A stretch of DNA of 64,000 nucleotides. Origin: Spongisporangium articulatum (GTDB lineage: Bacteria; Actinomycetota; Actinomycetes; Actinomycetales; Kineosporiaceae). The stretch lies in the NCBI RefSeq assembly GCF_044465595.1, contig NZ_JBITLV010000006.1, positions 62,001 to 126,000 of the forward strand, written 5' to 3'. This document shows positions 1 to 8,625 of this stretch, piece after piece; position 1 is the first letter of the stretch; each line of letters starts with the position of its first letter. Both the position numbers and the translations under genes were made by a program. The notes beneath the pieces are model-generated. The model was not told where the DNA came from. It did not search any database and worked only from the letters and a program-made list of their open reading frames with translations.

Positions 1-295
1 CACCCTGGGCCTGACCACGGCGATCGACGTGATCGTCGTCTTCCTCTTCACCAAGCCGACCGTGACGCTCCTGGCCAAGTCGAAGTTCTTCGGCGAGGGC
101 CACACCTGGTCGGGCTTCTCGCCCGAGCAGCTGGGTCGGCTCACGCCCGCCTACGCGGGCCGCGGGCGGGTCCGCCAGCCCGGTGAGAGCATCGCCGCCC
201 GGCGGGCCGCAGCGGCCGAGGCCGAAACCGACGACGACACAGTCGGCGCCACGAGCTCGGGCAGTACGTCCGGGGCGAGCGGGAGGGACGTCTGA
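1..295 (+). CDS. secD: Protein translocase subunit SecD, 3' end only
   Basis: This is the C-terminal part (about 97 codons) of SecD, the large membrane partner of SecF that uses the proton motive force to help SecYEG complete protein export. The frame is open from the left edge. It shows the last membrane segment (AIDVIVVFLFTKPTVTLL) followed by a hydrophilic Ala/Asp/Ser-rich cytoplasmic tail, as in actinobacterial SecD. The stop codon shares one base with the secF start (TGATG), so the two are translationally coupled. The assignment rests on this tail and on the SecF directly downstream; the diagnostic SecD periplasmic domains lie outside the window. Confidence 0.9.
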   Translation, partial: TLGLTTAIDVIVVFLFTKPTVTLLAKSKFFGEGHTWSGFSPEQLGRLTPAYAGRGRVRQPGESIAARRAAAAEAETDDDTVGATSSGSTSGASGRDV

Positions 296-1470
296 TGGGG
301 CGCTTCGCCACCTTCGGCAACGAGCTGTACAGCGGCCGCCGGTCGATCGACTTCGTCGGCAAGCGGCGGATCTGGTACTCGATCGCGCTGGTCACCTGCA
401 CGATCTCGCTGATCGCGCTGTTCTACCCGGGCCTCAACCCCGGCATCGAGTTCCGCGGCGGGTCCGAGTTCCGCATCTCGAAGGTCGCCAACACCGACAC
501 CATCAAGGCCGGAGACATCGTCAAGTCGGCCGCGCCGGAGGCCGGCGAGCCGCTGGTCTCGAAGATCGGCCGCGACGGTCTGCGGATCCAGACCGACCGG
601 CTCAGCGACGAGCAGACCGAGCAGGTCGCCGCCACCCTGGCCAAGTCTTACGACGTGCCGACGACCAACGTCACCGCATCGTTCGTCGGCCCGAGCTGGG
701 GCCGCGACGTCTCGACCAAGGCGATCCAGGGCCTGGTGGCGTTCCTGATCCTGGTGGCCGCCGTCATCAGCATCTACTTCCGTACCTGGAAGATGGCCGC
801 CGCCGCGCTCGTGGCGCTCGTGCACGACCTCGTCATCACGGTCGGCGTCTACGCGCTGGCCGGTTTCGAGGTCACGCCGTCCAGCGTGATCGGCTTCCTG
901 ACGATCCTCGGGTACTCGCTCTACGACACGGTCGTCGTCTTCGACAAGGTGCGGGAGAACACCGAGCACATCACGACGTCCACCCGGCGCACCTACGCCG
1001 AGGCGGCCAACCTCGCGGTCAACCAGACCCTGGTCCGGTCGATCAACACGTCCGTCGTGGCGCTGCTGCCGGTCGGCTCCATCCTGTTCATCGGCGCGTT
1101 CCTGCTCGGGGCCGGCACCCTGCGTGACCTCTCCCTGTCGCTGTTCGTCGGTATCGCGGCCGGCACCTACTCCTCGATCTTCATCGCCACGCCGCTGCTG
1201 GTGTCGATGCGGATGCGCGAGGAGCCGCTGCGCGTGCACGCCGAGAAGCTGCTCAAGCGCCGGGCGGAGAAGGCGCCGGCCGAGGCACTCGTCGGCGTCG
1301 GAGCCGGCAGCGCCGGCCCGGCCGGTGAGCCGGAGGCCGAAGGCCCGGCCGGGGCGGGCGTCCCGACCACCGTACGGACGTCGTCCGGGCGCGCCCTCGG
1401 TGAACCGGACGGCCCGCAGAGGCGGCAACCGAAGCGTTCCACCCGCGCCAACCGGGGGCCGAACCGATGA
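295..1470 (+). CDS. secF: Protein translocase subunit SecF
   Basis: A 391-residue inner membrane protein that pairs with SecD. Six membrane segments can be traced: one at about 25-45, and the others from about 142 onwards. The first extracellular loop begins with the family motif GIEFRGGSEF (about 51-60). The fourth segment carries the signature SLYDTVVVFDKVREN (about 209-223), which matches the SecF SLNDTVVVFDRIREN motif. The last roughly 80 residues are a charged, proline- and glycine-rich cytoplasmic tail. It overlaps secD by one base and apt by four (ATGA), giving a secD-secF-apt-relA order that is common in actinobacteria. Confidence 0.97.
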   Translation: MGRFATFGNELYSGRRSIDFVGKRRIWYSIALVTCTISLIALFYPGLNPGIEFRGGSEFRISKVANTDTIKAGDIVKSAAPEAGEPLVSKIGRDGLRIQTDRLSDEQTEQVAATLAKSYDVPTTNVTASFVGPSWGRDVSTKAIQGLVAFLILVAAVISIYFRTWKMAAAALVALVHDLVITVGVYALAGFEVTPSSVIGFLTILGYSLYDTVVVFDKVRENTEHITTSTRRTYAEAANLAVNQTLVRSINTSVVALLPVGSILFIGAFLLGAGTLRDLSLSLFVGIAAGTYSSIFIATPLLVSMRMREEPLRVHAEKLLKRRAEKAPAEALVGVGAGSAGPAGEPEAEGPAGAGVPTTVRTSSGRALGEPDGPQRRQPKRSTRANRGPNR

Positions 1471-1982
1471 GCATCTCCTTGGCGGAGGGCATCCGCGACA
1501 TCCCGGACCACCCCTCGGCCGGGATCATGTTCCGGGACATCACGCCGCTGCTGGCCGACCCGGAGATGTTCGAGGAGGTCATCACCCAGTTCGTCGCCGG
1601 ACTGGAGGGCGAGGTCGATCTGGTGACCGGCATCGAGGCGCGCGGGTTCATCCTCGCCGCCCCGGTGGCCCTGGCCCTCGGCGTCGGCTTCGTGCCGATC
1701 CGCAAGGCCGGCAAGCTGCCGTACGAGACCGAGTCGAAGTCGTACCAGCTGGAGTACGGCGAGGCGACGATCGAGGTGCACAAGGACGCCGTCAAGGCGG
1801 GCCAGCGGGTGCTGCTGGTGGACGACGTCCTCGCCACGGGCGGCACCGCGCGAGCCGGTCGCGAGCTGGTCGAGGGCCTGGGCGGGAAGGTGATCGGGGC
1901 CCGGTTCCTGATCGAGCTCGAGGCGCTGGAGGGGCGCAAGGCGCTGGGGGACCTGCCCGTCACGTCGCTCGTCACGTACTGA
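1467..1982 (+). CDS. apt: Adenine phosphoribosyltransferase
   Basis: A 171-residue purine-salvage enzyme that converts adenine and PRPP to AMP in the cytoplasm. The type I PRPP-binding loop is clear at about 115-128 (VLLVDDVLATGGTA). The N-terminal stretch IRDIPDHPSAGIMFRDITPLL is typical of Apt, as is the EARGF segment around residue 57. The length is normal for the family. The ATG overlaps the secF stop, so translation is coupled. The placement between secF and relA is the conserved actinobacterial arrangement. Confidence 0.96.
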   Translation: MSISLAEGIRDIPDHPSAGIMFRDITPLLADPEMFEEVITQFVAGLEGEVDLVTGIEARGFILAAPVALALGVGFVPIRKAGKLPYETESKSYQLEYGEATIEVHKDAVKAGQRVLLVDDVLATGGTARAGRELVEGLGGKVIGARFLIELEALEGRKALGDLPVTSLVTY

Positions 1983-2166
1983 TCGCCCGTTGATCGTCGG
2001 CCGGGTTCCCACACCCGGGGCGTCCGCTATGGGACGTTTGGTCCGAGGCCGGGAATGAAACCTCCTCATCGGTCGCTTCAGCGGCTTTCGGATCGTGCCG
2101 ATCGGTGGGGCCTAGACTGACGGTCCCTCCAGACCTCACCCGAGGTCTCCAGCGACGGGAGGCTCC

Positions 2167-4830
2167 GTGCCGGACGAGGCAGCGCTCAGGGCGGACCACC
2201 AGGCCGGGATGAACCCCGGTCCTGACGCCGCGCCTGACGCCGCGCCCGCCGCCGCGCCCGCCGCCACGCCCGCCGCCGCCACGCCCTCGGTCGTCCCCGA
2301 CGTCGTGCCCGTCCCGTCGACCCGGCCCGGAGAGTCCGCCTCCACGTCGCTGCCCGCCAAGGGCCACCTCATCGACGAGCCGCCCGTCCCCGCCCTGAAG
2401 GCCGTGCCCACGGGCGACCCCTCCGTCACCGAGGCCCACGCCGAGGTGGCGCCGGTCGAGGACGAGGAGCGGGCCGACCCGGCTCCCGACGCTGCGGCGA
2501 ACCCGGCGTCGACGCCGCCGCTCGGCATCCCGGTCCCAGCGCCCGTCATGCCGGGGGAGAAGGCGCGCCCGACCGCTCCGCCCGCGGGCGACGTCCAACT
2601 GTCCCCGACCGGTGTCTTCGCCCGCATCGCCCGGCTGGGCAGCCCGCGGACCACCACGTCGCCCCTGCTCGAGCCGTTGCTGCGGACGCTGCGCACCGCT
2701 CACCCCAAGGCCGACCTCACCGTCATCGAGCGGGCTTTCGAGGTGGCGTCGAAGGCGCACGCCGGGCAGAAGCGCAAGAGCGGGGACCCGTACATCACGC
2801 ACCCCGTGGCCGTCGCGTCCATCCTGGCCGAACTGGGCATGACGCCGCCCACGCTGGCGGCGGCCCTGTTGCACGACACCGTCGAGGACACCGACTACAC
2901 GCTCGAGAGCCTGCGCGAGGACTTCGGCGACGAGGTCGCGATGCTGGTCGACGGCGTGACGAAGCTCGACAAGGTCAAGTTCGGCGACGCCGCGCAGGCC
3001 GAGACCGTGCGCAAGATGGTCGTCGCGATGTCCAAGGACATCCGGGTCCTCGTCATCAAGCTCGCCGACCGGCTGCACAACGCCCGGACCTGGCGGTACG
3101 TGCCGGCGCACAAGGCCGAGAAGAAGGCCAAGGAGACGCTGGAGATCTACGCCCCGCTGGCCCACCGGCTGGGTATGAACACCATCAAGTGGGAGCTGGA
3201 GGACCTGTCCTTCGCGACGCTCTACCCGAAGGTGTTCGACGAGATCGTCCGGCTCGTCGCCGAGCGCGCGCCGGCCCGTGAGGACTACCTGGCCCAGGTG
3301 CGCGACCAGGTCCGGCTCGACCTGCGGCAGGGGAAGATCCGCTGCGAGGTGACCGGCCGGCCGAAGCACTACTACTCCGTCTACCAGAAGATGATCGTGC
3401 GGGGTCGCGACTTCGCCGACATCTACGACCTGGTCGGGGTGCGGGTGCTGGTCGACTCGGTCCGCGACTGCTACGCCGTCCTCGGTGCACTGCACGCACG
3501 CTGGAACCCGGTGCCCGGCCGGTTCAAGGACTACATCGCGATGCCCAAGTTCAACATGTACCAGTCGCTGCACACGACGGTGATCGGGCCCGAGGGCAAG
3601 CCGGTGGAGATCCAGATCCGGACCCACCAGATGCACCGCCGGGCCGAGTACGGCGTGGCCGCGCACTGGAAGTACAAGGACGAGCTGACGGGCGCGCCCG
3701 ACGGCGGCACCGACATGACCTGGCTGCGCCAGTTGCTCGACTGGCAGCGGGAGACCGCGGACCCGGGCGAGTTCCTCGACTCGCTGCGGTTCGAGATCAA
3801 CGCGCAGGAGGTCTACGTCTTCACGCCCAAGGGCGACGTCGTGGCGCTGCCCTCGGGGGCGACGCCGGTCGACTTCGCCTACGCCGTGCACACCGAGGTC
3901 GGCCACCGGTGCATGGGGGCGCGCGTGAACGGGCGGCTCGTGCCGCTGGAGAGCGCGCTCGACAACGGCGACGTCGTCGAGATCTTCACCTCGAAGACCG
4001 ACGCGGCCGGGCCCAGCAAGGACTGGCTGACCTTCGTGCGCAGCGCGCGGGCCCGCAACAAGATCCGGCAGTGGTTCCAGAAGGAGCGCCGGGAGGAGGC
4101 GATCGAGTCCGGCAAGGAGGCGATCGCCAAGGTCATGCGCAAGCAGCACCTCCCGCTGCAGCGGCTGCTGTCGCACGAGGCGCTGCTGACGCTGGCCTCC
4201 GAGATGCGCTACACCGACGTCGCGGGCCTGTACGCGGCGGTCGGCGAGGGGCACGTGTCGGCGGCCAACGTCGTCGAGAAGCTGCTCGAGGCCGCCGGTG
4301 GCGAGGCGGGGGCCGAGGAGGACATGGCCGAGGTCACCTCGCCCATGCGCCCGCGGCGGCCCAAGATGGGCGACCCCGGCGTGGTGATCCCGGGCATGGA
4401 GAACATCTGGGTGAAGCTGGCCCGCTGCTGCACCCCGGTGCCGGGCGACCCGATCATCGGCTTCCTGACCAAGGGCAGCGGCGTCTCCGTCCACCGCGAG
4501 GACTGCGTGAACCTGGTCGGCCTGCGCGAGGAGCCCGACCGGATCGTCGAGGTCGAGTGGGCGCCCACCCAGGCCAGCGTGTTCCTCGTGCAGATCCAGG
4601 TCGAGGCGCTCGACCGCAACCGGCTGCTGTCCGACGTGACCCGGGTGCTCTCCGACAGCCACGTGAACATCCTCGCCGCGACGGTGCAGACCTCACGCGA
4701 CCGGATGGCGATCTCCCGGTTCACCTTCGAGATGGGCGACCCGGCCCACCTCGGGCACGTGATCGCCGCGGTGCGCCGCGTCGACGGGGTCTACGACGCC
4801 TACCGCATCACCGGTTCGCGCGGCGACTGA
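2167..4830 (+). CDS. relA: Bifunctional (p)ppGpp synthetase/hydrolase RelA/SpoT (Rel)
   Basis: An 887-residue stringent-response enzyme that makes and degrades (p)ppGpp. The GTG start has a GGGAGG ribosome site at 2157-2162. Domains in order: a Pro/Ala-rich disordered extension (about 1-148), an HD hydrolase domain with LLHDTVEDTDY (about 234-244), a synthetase domain beginning near GRPKHYYSVYQKM (about 396) and including EIQIRT (about 478), a TGS domain (about 548-610), a zinc-finger region with RCCTPVPGD (about 753) and a C-terminal ACT domain (about 806 on). The N-terminal extension is longer than in most Rel proteins. A possible -10 element, TAGACT, lies at 2113-2118 without a convincing -35. 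Confidence 0.97.
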   Translation: MPDEAALRADHQAGMNPGPDAAPDAAPAAAPAATPAAATPSVVPDVVPVPSTRPGESASTSLPAKGHLIDEPPVPALKAVPTGDPSVTEAHAEVAPVEDEERADPAPDAAANPASTPPLGIPVPAPVMPGEKARPTAPPAGDVQLSPTGVFARIARLGSPRTTTSPLLEPLLRTLRTAHPKADLTVIERAFEVASKAHAGQKRKSGDPYITHPVAVASILAELGMTPPTLAAALLHDTVEDTDYTLESLREDFGDEVAMLVDGVTKLDKVKFGDAAQAETVRKMVVAMSKDIRVLVIKLADRLHNARTWRYVPAHKAEKKAKETLEIYAPLAHRLGMNTIKWELEDLSFATLYPKVFDEIVRLVAERAPAREDYLAQVRDQVRLDLRQGKIRCEVTGRPKHYYSVYQKMIVRGRDFADIYDLVGVRVLVDSVRDCYAVLGALHARWNPVPGRFKDYIAMPKFNMYQSLHTTVIGPEGKPVEIQIRTHQMHRRAEYGVAAHWKYKDELTGAPDGGTDMTWLRQLLDWQRETADPGEFLDSLRFEINAQEVYVFTPKGDVVALPSGATPVDFAYAVHTEVGHRCMGARVNGRLVPLESALDNGDVVEIFTSKTDAAGPSKDWLTFVRSARARNKIRQWFQKERREEAIESGKEAIAKVMRKQHLPLQRLLSHEALLTLASEMRYTDVAGLYAAVGEGHVSAANVVEKLLEAAGGEAGAEEDMAEVTSPMRPRRPKMGDPGVVIPGMENIWVKLARCCTPVPGDPIIGFLTKGSGVSVHREDCVNLVGLREEPDRIVEVEWAPTQASVFLVQIQVEALDRNRLLSDVTRVLSDSHVNILAATVQTSRDRMAISRFTFEMGDPAHLGHVIAAVRRVDGVYDAYRITGSRGD

Positions 4831-4838
4831 GGCTCACC

Positions 4839-4858
4839 GAGCCCGCTGTAGCGGGTTC
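4839..4858 (+). terminator. Hairpin after relA
   Basis: GAGCCCGC and GCGGGTTC are complementary (one G-U pair) around a TGTA loop, starting 8 bases after the relA stop. There is no clear U-tract, which is usual for actinobacterial terminators. The next gene is on the same strand about 75 bases downstream, so this would separate it from relA. Confidence 0.5.
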
Positions 4859-4932
4859 GTCCTGCCACCCACAGGGCGGGTTTTCCACAGCTGGACGACG
4901 GCCGCCCCTCAGCGTGGTCGAGCGCGGGCACG

Positions 4933-5595
4933 ATGGGGCGCGTGCAGACGAACCGCTCGATCCCACACCAGCTCACTCGGCACGCCGGGCAGGCACCGCC
5001 GCGCGAACTCGACCTGGCGTCGATGCCGTTCCGGGTGGCACCGCAGCATCGGGCCGAGGTCGAGGTGCTGCTGCGCGAGGAGTTGGTTCGTCCGGTCCTG
5101 GGCGACGCCGTGGTCGCCATCGATGTCCCCGACGACGGGCTGTGCCGCGCGCTGACTGCCGGGCTGTTCGTGCCCCACAGTGCTCGGGAGCGATGGGTGG
5201 TCGCCTTCCGGGCCGCCGCGTGGGTGCTGTTGGGCGAGGCCGGCGCTCCGGGTGCCGAACTACCCGGACTCCCCGGGTCGATCGACGTCATCGTCGGGGC
5301 CGGTGAACGGCGCCCGGCGGACGCCGGCGTGACGGGCCGGCAGGTGGCGCTCGGGGCGGGGGAGACGACCGTCGTCCACGGGCTGCGTCTCACGCATGCC
5401 GTGCGCACTGCCGCCGACCTGGCCCGGGATCTTCCGGCGGATCAGGCACAGTCCTGGCTGGTGCAGCTCGGTCGGCACTGTGGTGTGCGCCCCGCGCAGG
5501 TGTTGCGGCAGCTCTCACGCATGCGCTACGCGCGAGGATCAGCCCGGGCGCGGCCTGTGGTCCGTGCGTGGGAGGAACTCGAAAACCCCTGGTGA
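4933..5595 (+). CDS. Hypothetical protein, AbiEi-antitoxin-like layout
   Basis: A 220-residue soluble protein of unknown function. The C-terminal half has the pattern of actinobacterial proteins often filed as type IV toxin-antitoxin AbiEi-like: a short basic hydrophobic stretch (VVHGLRLTHAVRTAADLAR, about 144-162) followed by a helical segment and RPVVRAW near the end. No DUF559 or other nuclease domain follows and no AbiEii-like nucleotidyltransferase partner is adjacent, so a working toxin-antitoxin pair is not supported. There are no membrane segments. The ATG is the earliest reasonable start; a GTG three codons later is possible. It stands alone between relA and a convergent gene. Confidence 0.6.
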   Translation: MGRVQTNRSIPHQLTRHAGQAPPRELDLASMPFRVAPQHRAEVEVLLREELVRPVLGDAVVAIDVPDDGLCRALTAGLFVPHSARERWVVAFRAAAWVLLGEAGAPGAELPGLPGSIDVIVGAGERRPADAGVTGRQVALGAGETTVVHGLRLTHAVRTAADLARDLPADQAQSWLVQLGRHCGVRPAQVLRQLSRMRYARGSARARPVVRAWEELENPW

Positions 5596-5613
5596 TGAAT
5601 GAGTTCTATGCCT

Positions 5614-5657
5614 GGTGGCAGGCAGACGTCGCCGATTGCGGCGCGTCGGCTGCCACC
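5614..5657. terminator. Strong inverted repeat between convergent genes
   Basis: GGTGGCAG (5614-5621) pairs with CTGCCACC (5650-5657). Within it GACG pairs with CGTC and CGCCG with CGGCG, giving one long imperfect stem. It lies between the plus-strand gene ending at 5595 and the minus-strand gene ending at 5691, as expected for a bidirectional terminator. Confidence 0.6.
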
Positions 5658-5690
5658 ATCCCTGTCACCCTGCGGCGAGCGGGGGAGCCG

Positions 5691-6941
5691 TCAGCCGGTG
5701 AACTCCTCCAGGCCGCGGCGGGCCTGGTCGAGCCACTCGCGGCGCGCGGCCAGGGCCTGCTCGGCCTCCTTGACCTTGCGTTCGTTGCCGGCCGACTGCT
5801 GCTTGGCCAGCTCGGCCTCGAGGCCGGCGACGGCCTTCTCCAGCTGCCCGACCATGTCCTGCGCCCGGGCCCGGGCCGCCGGGTCCGAGCGGCGCCAGCG
5901 CTCCTGCTCGGCGTCGTGCACGGCCTGCTCGACCTTGCGCAGCCCGCCCTCGAGCCGGGAGAGGTCGGCCCGCGGGACCTTGCCCGCGGCGTCCCACCGT
6001 GCCTGCAGGTCCCGCAGGGCGGCCCGCGCGGCGGCGGCGTCCTTCACCGGCAGCAGCTTCTGCGCCTCCGCGAGCAGCTCCTCCTTGCGGACCAGGTTGC
6101 CCGCGAACTCCTCGTTCTGCGCGGTGTTGGCCGCGTCCCGCGCGGCGAAGAACGCGTCCTGGGCGGCCCGGAACCGGGCCCACAGGGTGTCGTCGTCCTT
6201 CTTGGAGGCCCGGCCGGCGGCCTTCCACTGCGCCATCAGGTCCCGGTAGGCGCCCGAGGTCGGCCCCCAGGCGGTCGACGTGCTGAGGCTCTCGGCCTCG
6301 GCGACCAGCCGCTCCTTCTCCGCCTTGGCGTGCGAGCGCTGCTCGTCCAGCGCGCCGAAGTGGTGACGGCGCTTGCGGTCGAACGCGGTGCGCGCGTGGC
6401 TGAACCGCTTCCACAGTTCGTCCTCGGACGCCTTGTCGAGCTTCGCGTCGCGCTGCAGCGTGCGCCACTCGTCGAACAGGACGCGCAGCCGGTCGCCGCT
6501 GGACTTCCACGGGATGCGGGCCGGTTCGGGCTCGGCCAGCGCCTCGGCCTCCTCGACCAGGGCCGTCCGCTTCGCCAGGGCCTCGGCCTTCGCCTCGGCC
6601 TTCGCGGCCTGGGCCTTGGCCCGGGCCTCGTCGGCCAGCGGCGCGAGCCCGGTCAACCGGTCGTGCAGGCCCTGCAGGTCACCGACGGCGTTGGCCTCCA
6701 GGATCGTCGGCTCGAGCCGCTTGATCGTGTGGTCGGCGTCGGAGGCCGAGACCTGCCCGGCCTTCAGCCGCTGCTCGAGCAGGTTGACCTGGGCCTCCAG
6801 GTCCTCGAACTTGCGGACGAAGTAGGCGAGCGCCTCCTCGTGCGTGGCCCCGGGGTAGGACCCGACGGCCCGCTCCCCGTCGGCCGTCCGCACGTACACG
6901 GTGCCGTCGTCGTCCGCGCGTCCCCATGCCTGCTCGGTCAC
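5691..6941 (-). CDS. DUF349 domain coiled-coil protein
   Basis: A 416-residue, highly charged, almost wholly helical protein. It carries several DUF349 repeats, recognisable by recurring blocks such as DRLRVLFDEWRTLQRDAKLD (about 148-167) and ELWKRFSHARTAFDRKRRHH (about 173-192), repeated later as YRDLMAQWKAAGRASKKDDD and TLWARFRAAQDAFFAARD. There is no signal peptide or membrane segment. The biochemical role of DUF349 proteins is not established. The start is GTG. The gene follows the peptidyl-prolyl isomerase with a five-base gap, so the two are probably co-transcribed. Confidence 0.85.
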   Translation of the reverse strand: MTEQAWGRADDDGTVYVRTADGERAVGSYPGATHEEALAYFVRKFEDLEAQVNLLEQRLKAGQVSASDADHTIKRLEPTILEANAVGDLQGLHDRLTGLAPLADEARAKAQAAKAEAKAEALAKRTALVEEAEALAEPEPARIPWKSSGDRLRVLFDEWRTLQRDAKLDKASEDELWKRFSHARTAFDRKRRHHFGALDEQRSHAKAEKERLVAEAESLSTSTAWGPTSGAYRDLMAQWKAAGRASKKDDDTLWARFRAAQDAFFAARDAANTAQNEEFAGNLVRKEELLAEAQKLLPVKDAAAARAALRDLQARWDAAGKVPRADLSRLEGGLRKVEQAVHDAEQERWRRSDPAARARAQDMVGQLEKAVAGLEAELAKQQSAGNERKVKEAEQALAARREWLDQARRGLEEFTG

Positions 6942-6946
6942 GAGAC

Positions 6947-7789
6947 TCAGCCCTTCTTCACCGTTGCCGAGGTGATCGACACCGCGGTCGTGGGTGCCCC
7001 GTCGCCGCTACCGCCGCTGACGCCGGACTTGGCGACCTTCTTCACCACGTCGAGGCCCTTCGTGATCTTGCCGATCACGGTGTACCCGCCGCCGGTCTGG
7101 GCCGGGTCGAGGGTGGTGTCGTCGTAGACCAGGAAGAACTGGCTGCCCTGGCTGTTCACGTCCGACCCGCGGGCCATCGCCACGGTGCCCGGGGGCATCT
7201 TGCCGTTGCCGACGTTCTCCAGCGGGCCGTAGGAGTAGCCGGGGCCGCCGGTACCGGTACCGGTCGGGTCGCCGCACTGGAGCACGAAGATGCCCGACGT
7301 GGTGAGCCGGTGGCACGGCGTCCCGTCGTAGAACTTGGACCGGATCAGGGCGATCGTCGACGAGACGGCCTGCGGGGCCTTCTTGCCGTACAGCTCCATC
7401 TCGATGGTGCCGCACGTGGTCTTGAACGTCGCCGTCCACGTGGTGTTCTGGGCCAGCGACTTGCTCGGGACCTTCGCGATCTGCTTCGGGGAGCTCACCG
7501 CGCCGAGCGTGGACGGCGTGCAGCCGCCCTTGACCGGCGTGGCGGCGCTCGACGCCGTGGCGCTCGCGCTCGGCGCGACGGACGCCGCGGTGCTCGCGTC
7601 GGTCGCGTCGTCCCCGTTGTGCGTGACCAGGAACGCGACGCCGATGATCACGGCCACCGCGGCCAGGGAACTGCCCGAGGCCAGGACGATCTGCTGGACC
7701 CGGCGGCGACGGCGCTTCCGCTCGCTCAGTTTCGCCTGCCACTCCTCGTAGCGACGGCGCTCGTACGCCCGCTCGCGCGCCTTCGACAC
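6947..7789 (-). CDS. Membrane-anchored cyclophilin-type peptidyl-prolyl cis-trans isomerase
   Basis: A 280-residue protein: a short, very basic cytoplasmic N-terminus, one membrane anchor (about 31-54), an Ala/Ser-rich linker and an extracytoplasmic cyclophilin domain. Cyclophilin signatures include FYDGTPCHRL, QCGDPTGTGTGGPGY and GSQFFLVYDD, the bacterial equivalent of the FxGGD and SQFFI blocks. It should assist folding of exported proteins. The frame stays open upstream to 7954, but I chose the GTG at 7789 because AAAGGGG sits about nine bases before it and the longer version would overlap the divergent hydrolase gene at 7914. It heads a two-gene unit with the DUF349 gene. Confidence 0.9.
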   Translation of the reverse strand: MSKARERAYERRRYEEWQAKLSERKRRRRRVQQIVLASGSSLAAVAVIIGVAFLVTHNGDDATDASTAASVAPSASATASSAATPVKGGCTPSTLGAVSSPKQIAKVPSKSLAQNTTWTATFKTTCGTIEMELYGKKAPQAVSSTIALIRSKFYDGTPCHRLTTSGIFVLQCGDPTGTGTGGPGYSYGPLENVGNGKMPPGTVAMARGSDVNSQGSQFFLVYDDTTLDPAQTGGGYTVIGKITKGLDVVKKVAKSGVSGGSGDGAPTTAVSITSATVKKG

Positions 7790-7913
7790 CTGCGCAGCCC
7801 CTTTGTCTCGATACCCGGTCTCGTTACCCGTCGGGTGACCTGTGAGTGCGCGCGCCAGTCTAGGGGGGTGAGCCTGTGCTCCAGCGACGACGCCCCTGAC
7901 ATAGGCTCGGCCA

Positions 7914-8618
7914 GTGCTCGTGATCGGATTCCCGGCCCAGGTGTTCGGCACCAACTGCTACGTGGTGGCGCCCGCGGCCGGTGAGGAGTGCCTGGTGGTC
8001 GACCCGGGCATCGGGGTGCTCGGCCAGCTGTCGGCCGTGCTGGAGGAGCACGGGCTGCGCCCGGCCGCCGTCCTGGCCACCCACGGCCACCTCGACCACG
8101 TCTACTCCGTGACCCCCGTGTGCCAGGCCCACGGCGTCGCGGTGCGCGTGCACGGCGCCGACACGTACCGGCTCGTCGACCCGGCCGCCACGCTCGGGCC
8201 CGAACTGCGGGCGATGTTCGAGCAGCAGTTCGGGAAGGACGGCTGGCACGAGCCGGACGACGTCGTGGAACTCGAGCACGGGCAGAAGCTGACGATCGCC
8301 GGGATCGAGCTCGACGTCGTCCACGCCCCCGGGCATACCGAGGGGTCCGTGATCTTCACGGTGCCGGGGGTGCCGTCGTCCCTGGACGCCGGGCACGGCC
8401 TGACGTCGACGGCGTTCGCCGGCGACGTGCTGTTCGCCGGGTCCATCGGGCGGACCGACCTGCCCGGCGGGTCGGGCGCGGCCATGATGCGCAGCCTGCG
8501 CGAGCGGGTCCTGCCGATGGCCGACGACACGCTGGTCCTGCCCGGCCACGGCCCGGCCACCACCATCGGGCGCGAGCGCGCCTCCAACCCGTACCTGCGC
8601 GAGGAAGCACTGAGGTAA
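7914..8618 (+). CDS. Metallo-beta-lactamase-fold hydrolase (GloB/YcbL-like)
   Basis: A 234-residue cytoplasmic metallohydrolase. The zinc ligands are visible in THGHLDH (about 56-62), GHTEGSV (about 142), GDVLFAGSIGRTDL (about 170) and LPGHGP (about 210). The layout fits the glyoxalase II-like subgroup, which acts on thioesters or related small substrates; the substrate here cannot be read from sequence. The start is GTG. It lies seven bases before hisS, a neighbourhood conserved in actinobacteria (relA, peptidyl-prolyl isomerase, MBL hydrolase, hisS). Confidence 0.9.
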   Translation: MLVIGFPAQVFGTNCYVVAPAAGEECLVVDPGIGVLGQLSAVLEEHGLRPAAVLATHGHLDHVYSVTPVCQAHGVAVRVHGADTYRLVDPAATLGPELRAMFEQQFGKDGWHEPDDVVELEHGQKLTIAGIELDVVHAPGHTEGSVIFTVPGVPSSLDAGHGLTSTAFAGDVLFAGSIGRTDLPGGSGAAMMRSLRERVLPMADDTLVLPGHGPATTIGRERASNPYLREEALR

Positions 8619-8625
8619 GCCAGAC

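Noticed and set aside
151..1428. Long antisense frames opposite secF, relA, carB and other genes
   Set aside because: They follow the third-position GC bias of the real genes and encode Arg/Gly/Asp-rich sequence with no family signature.
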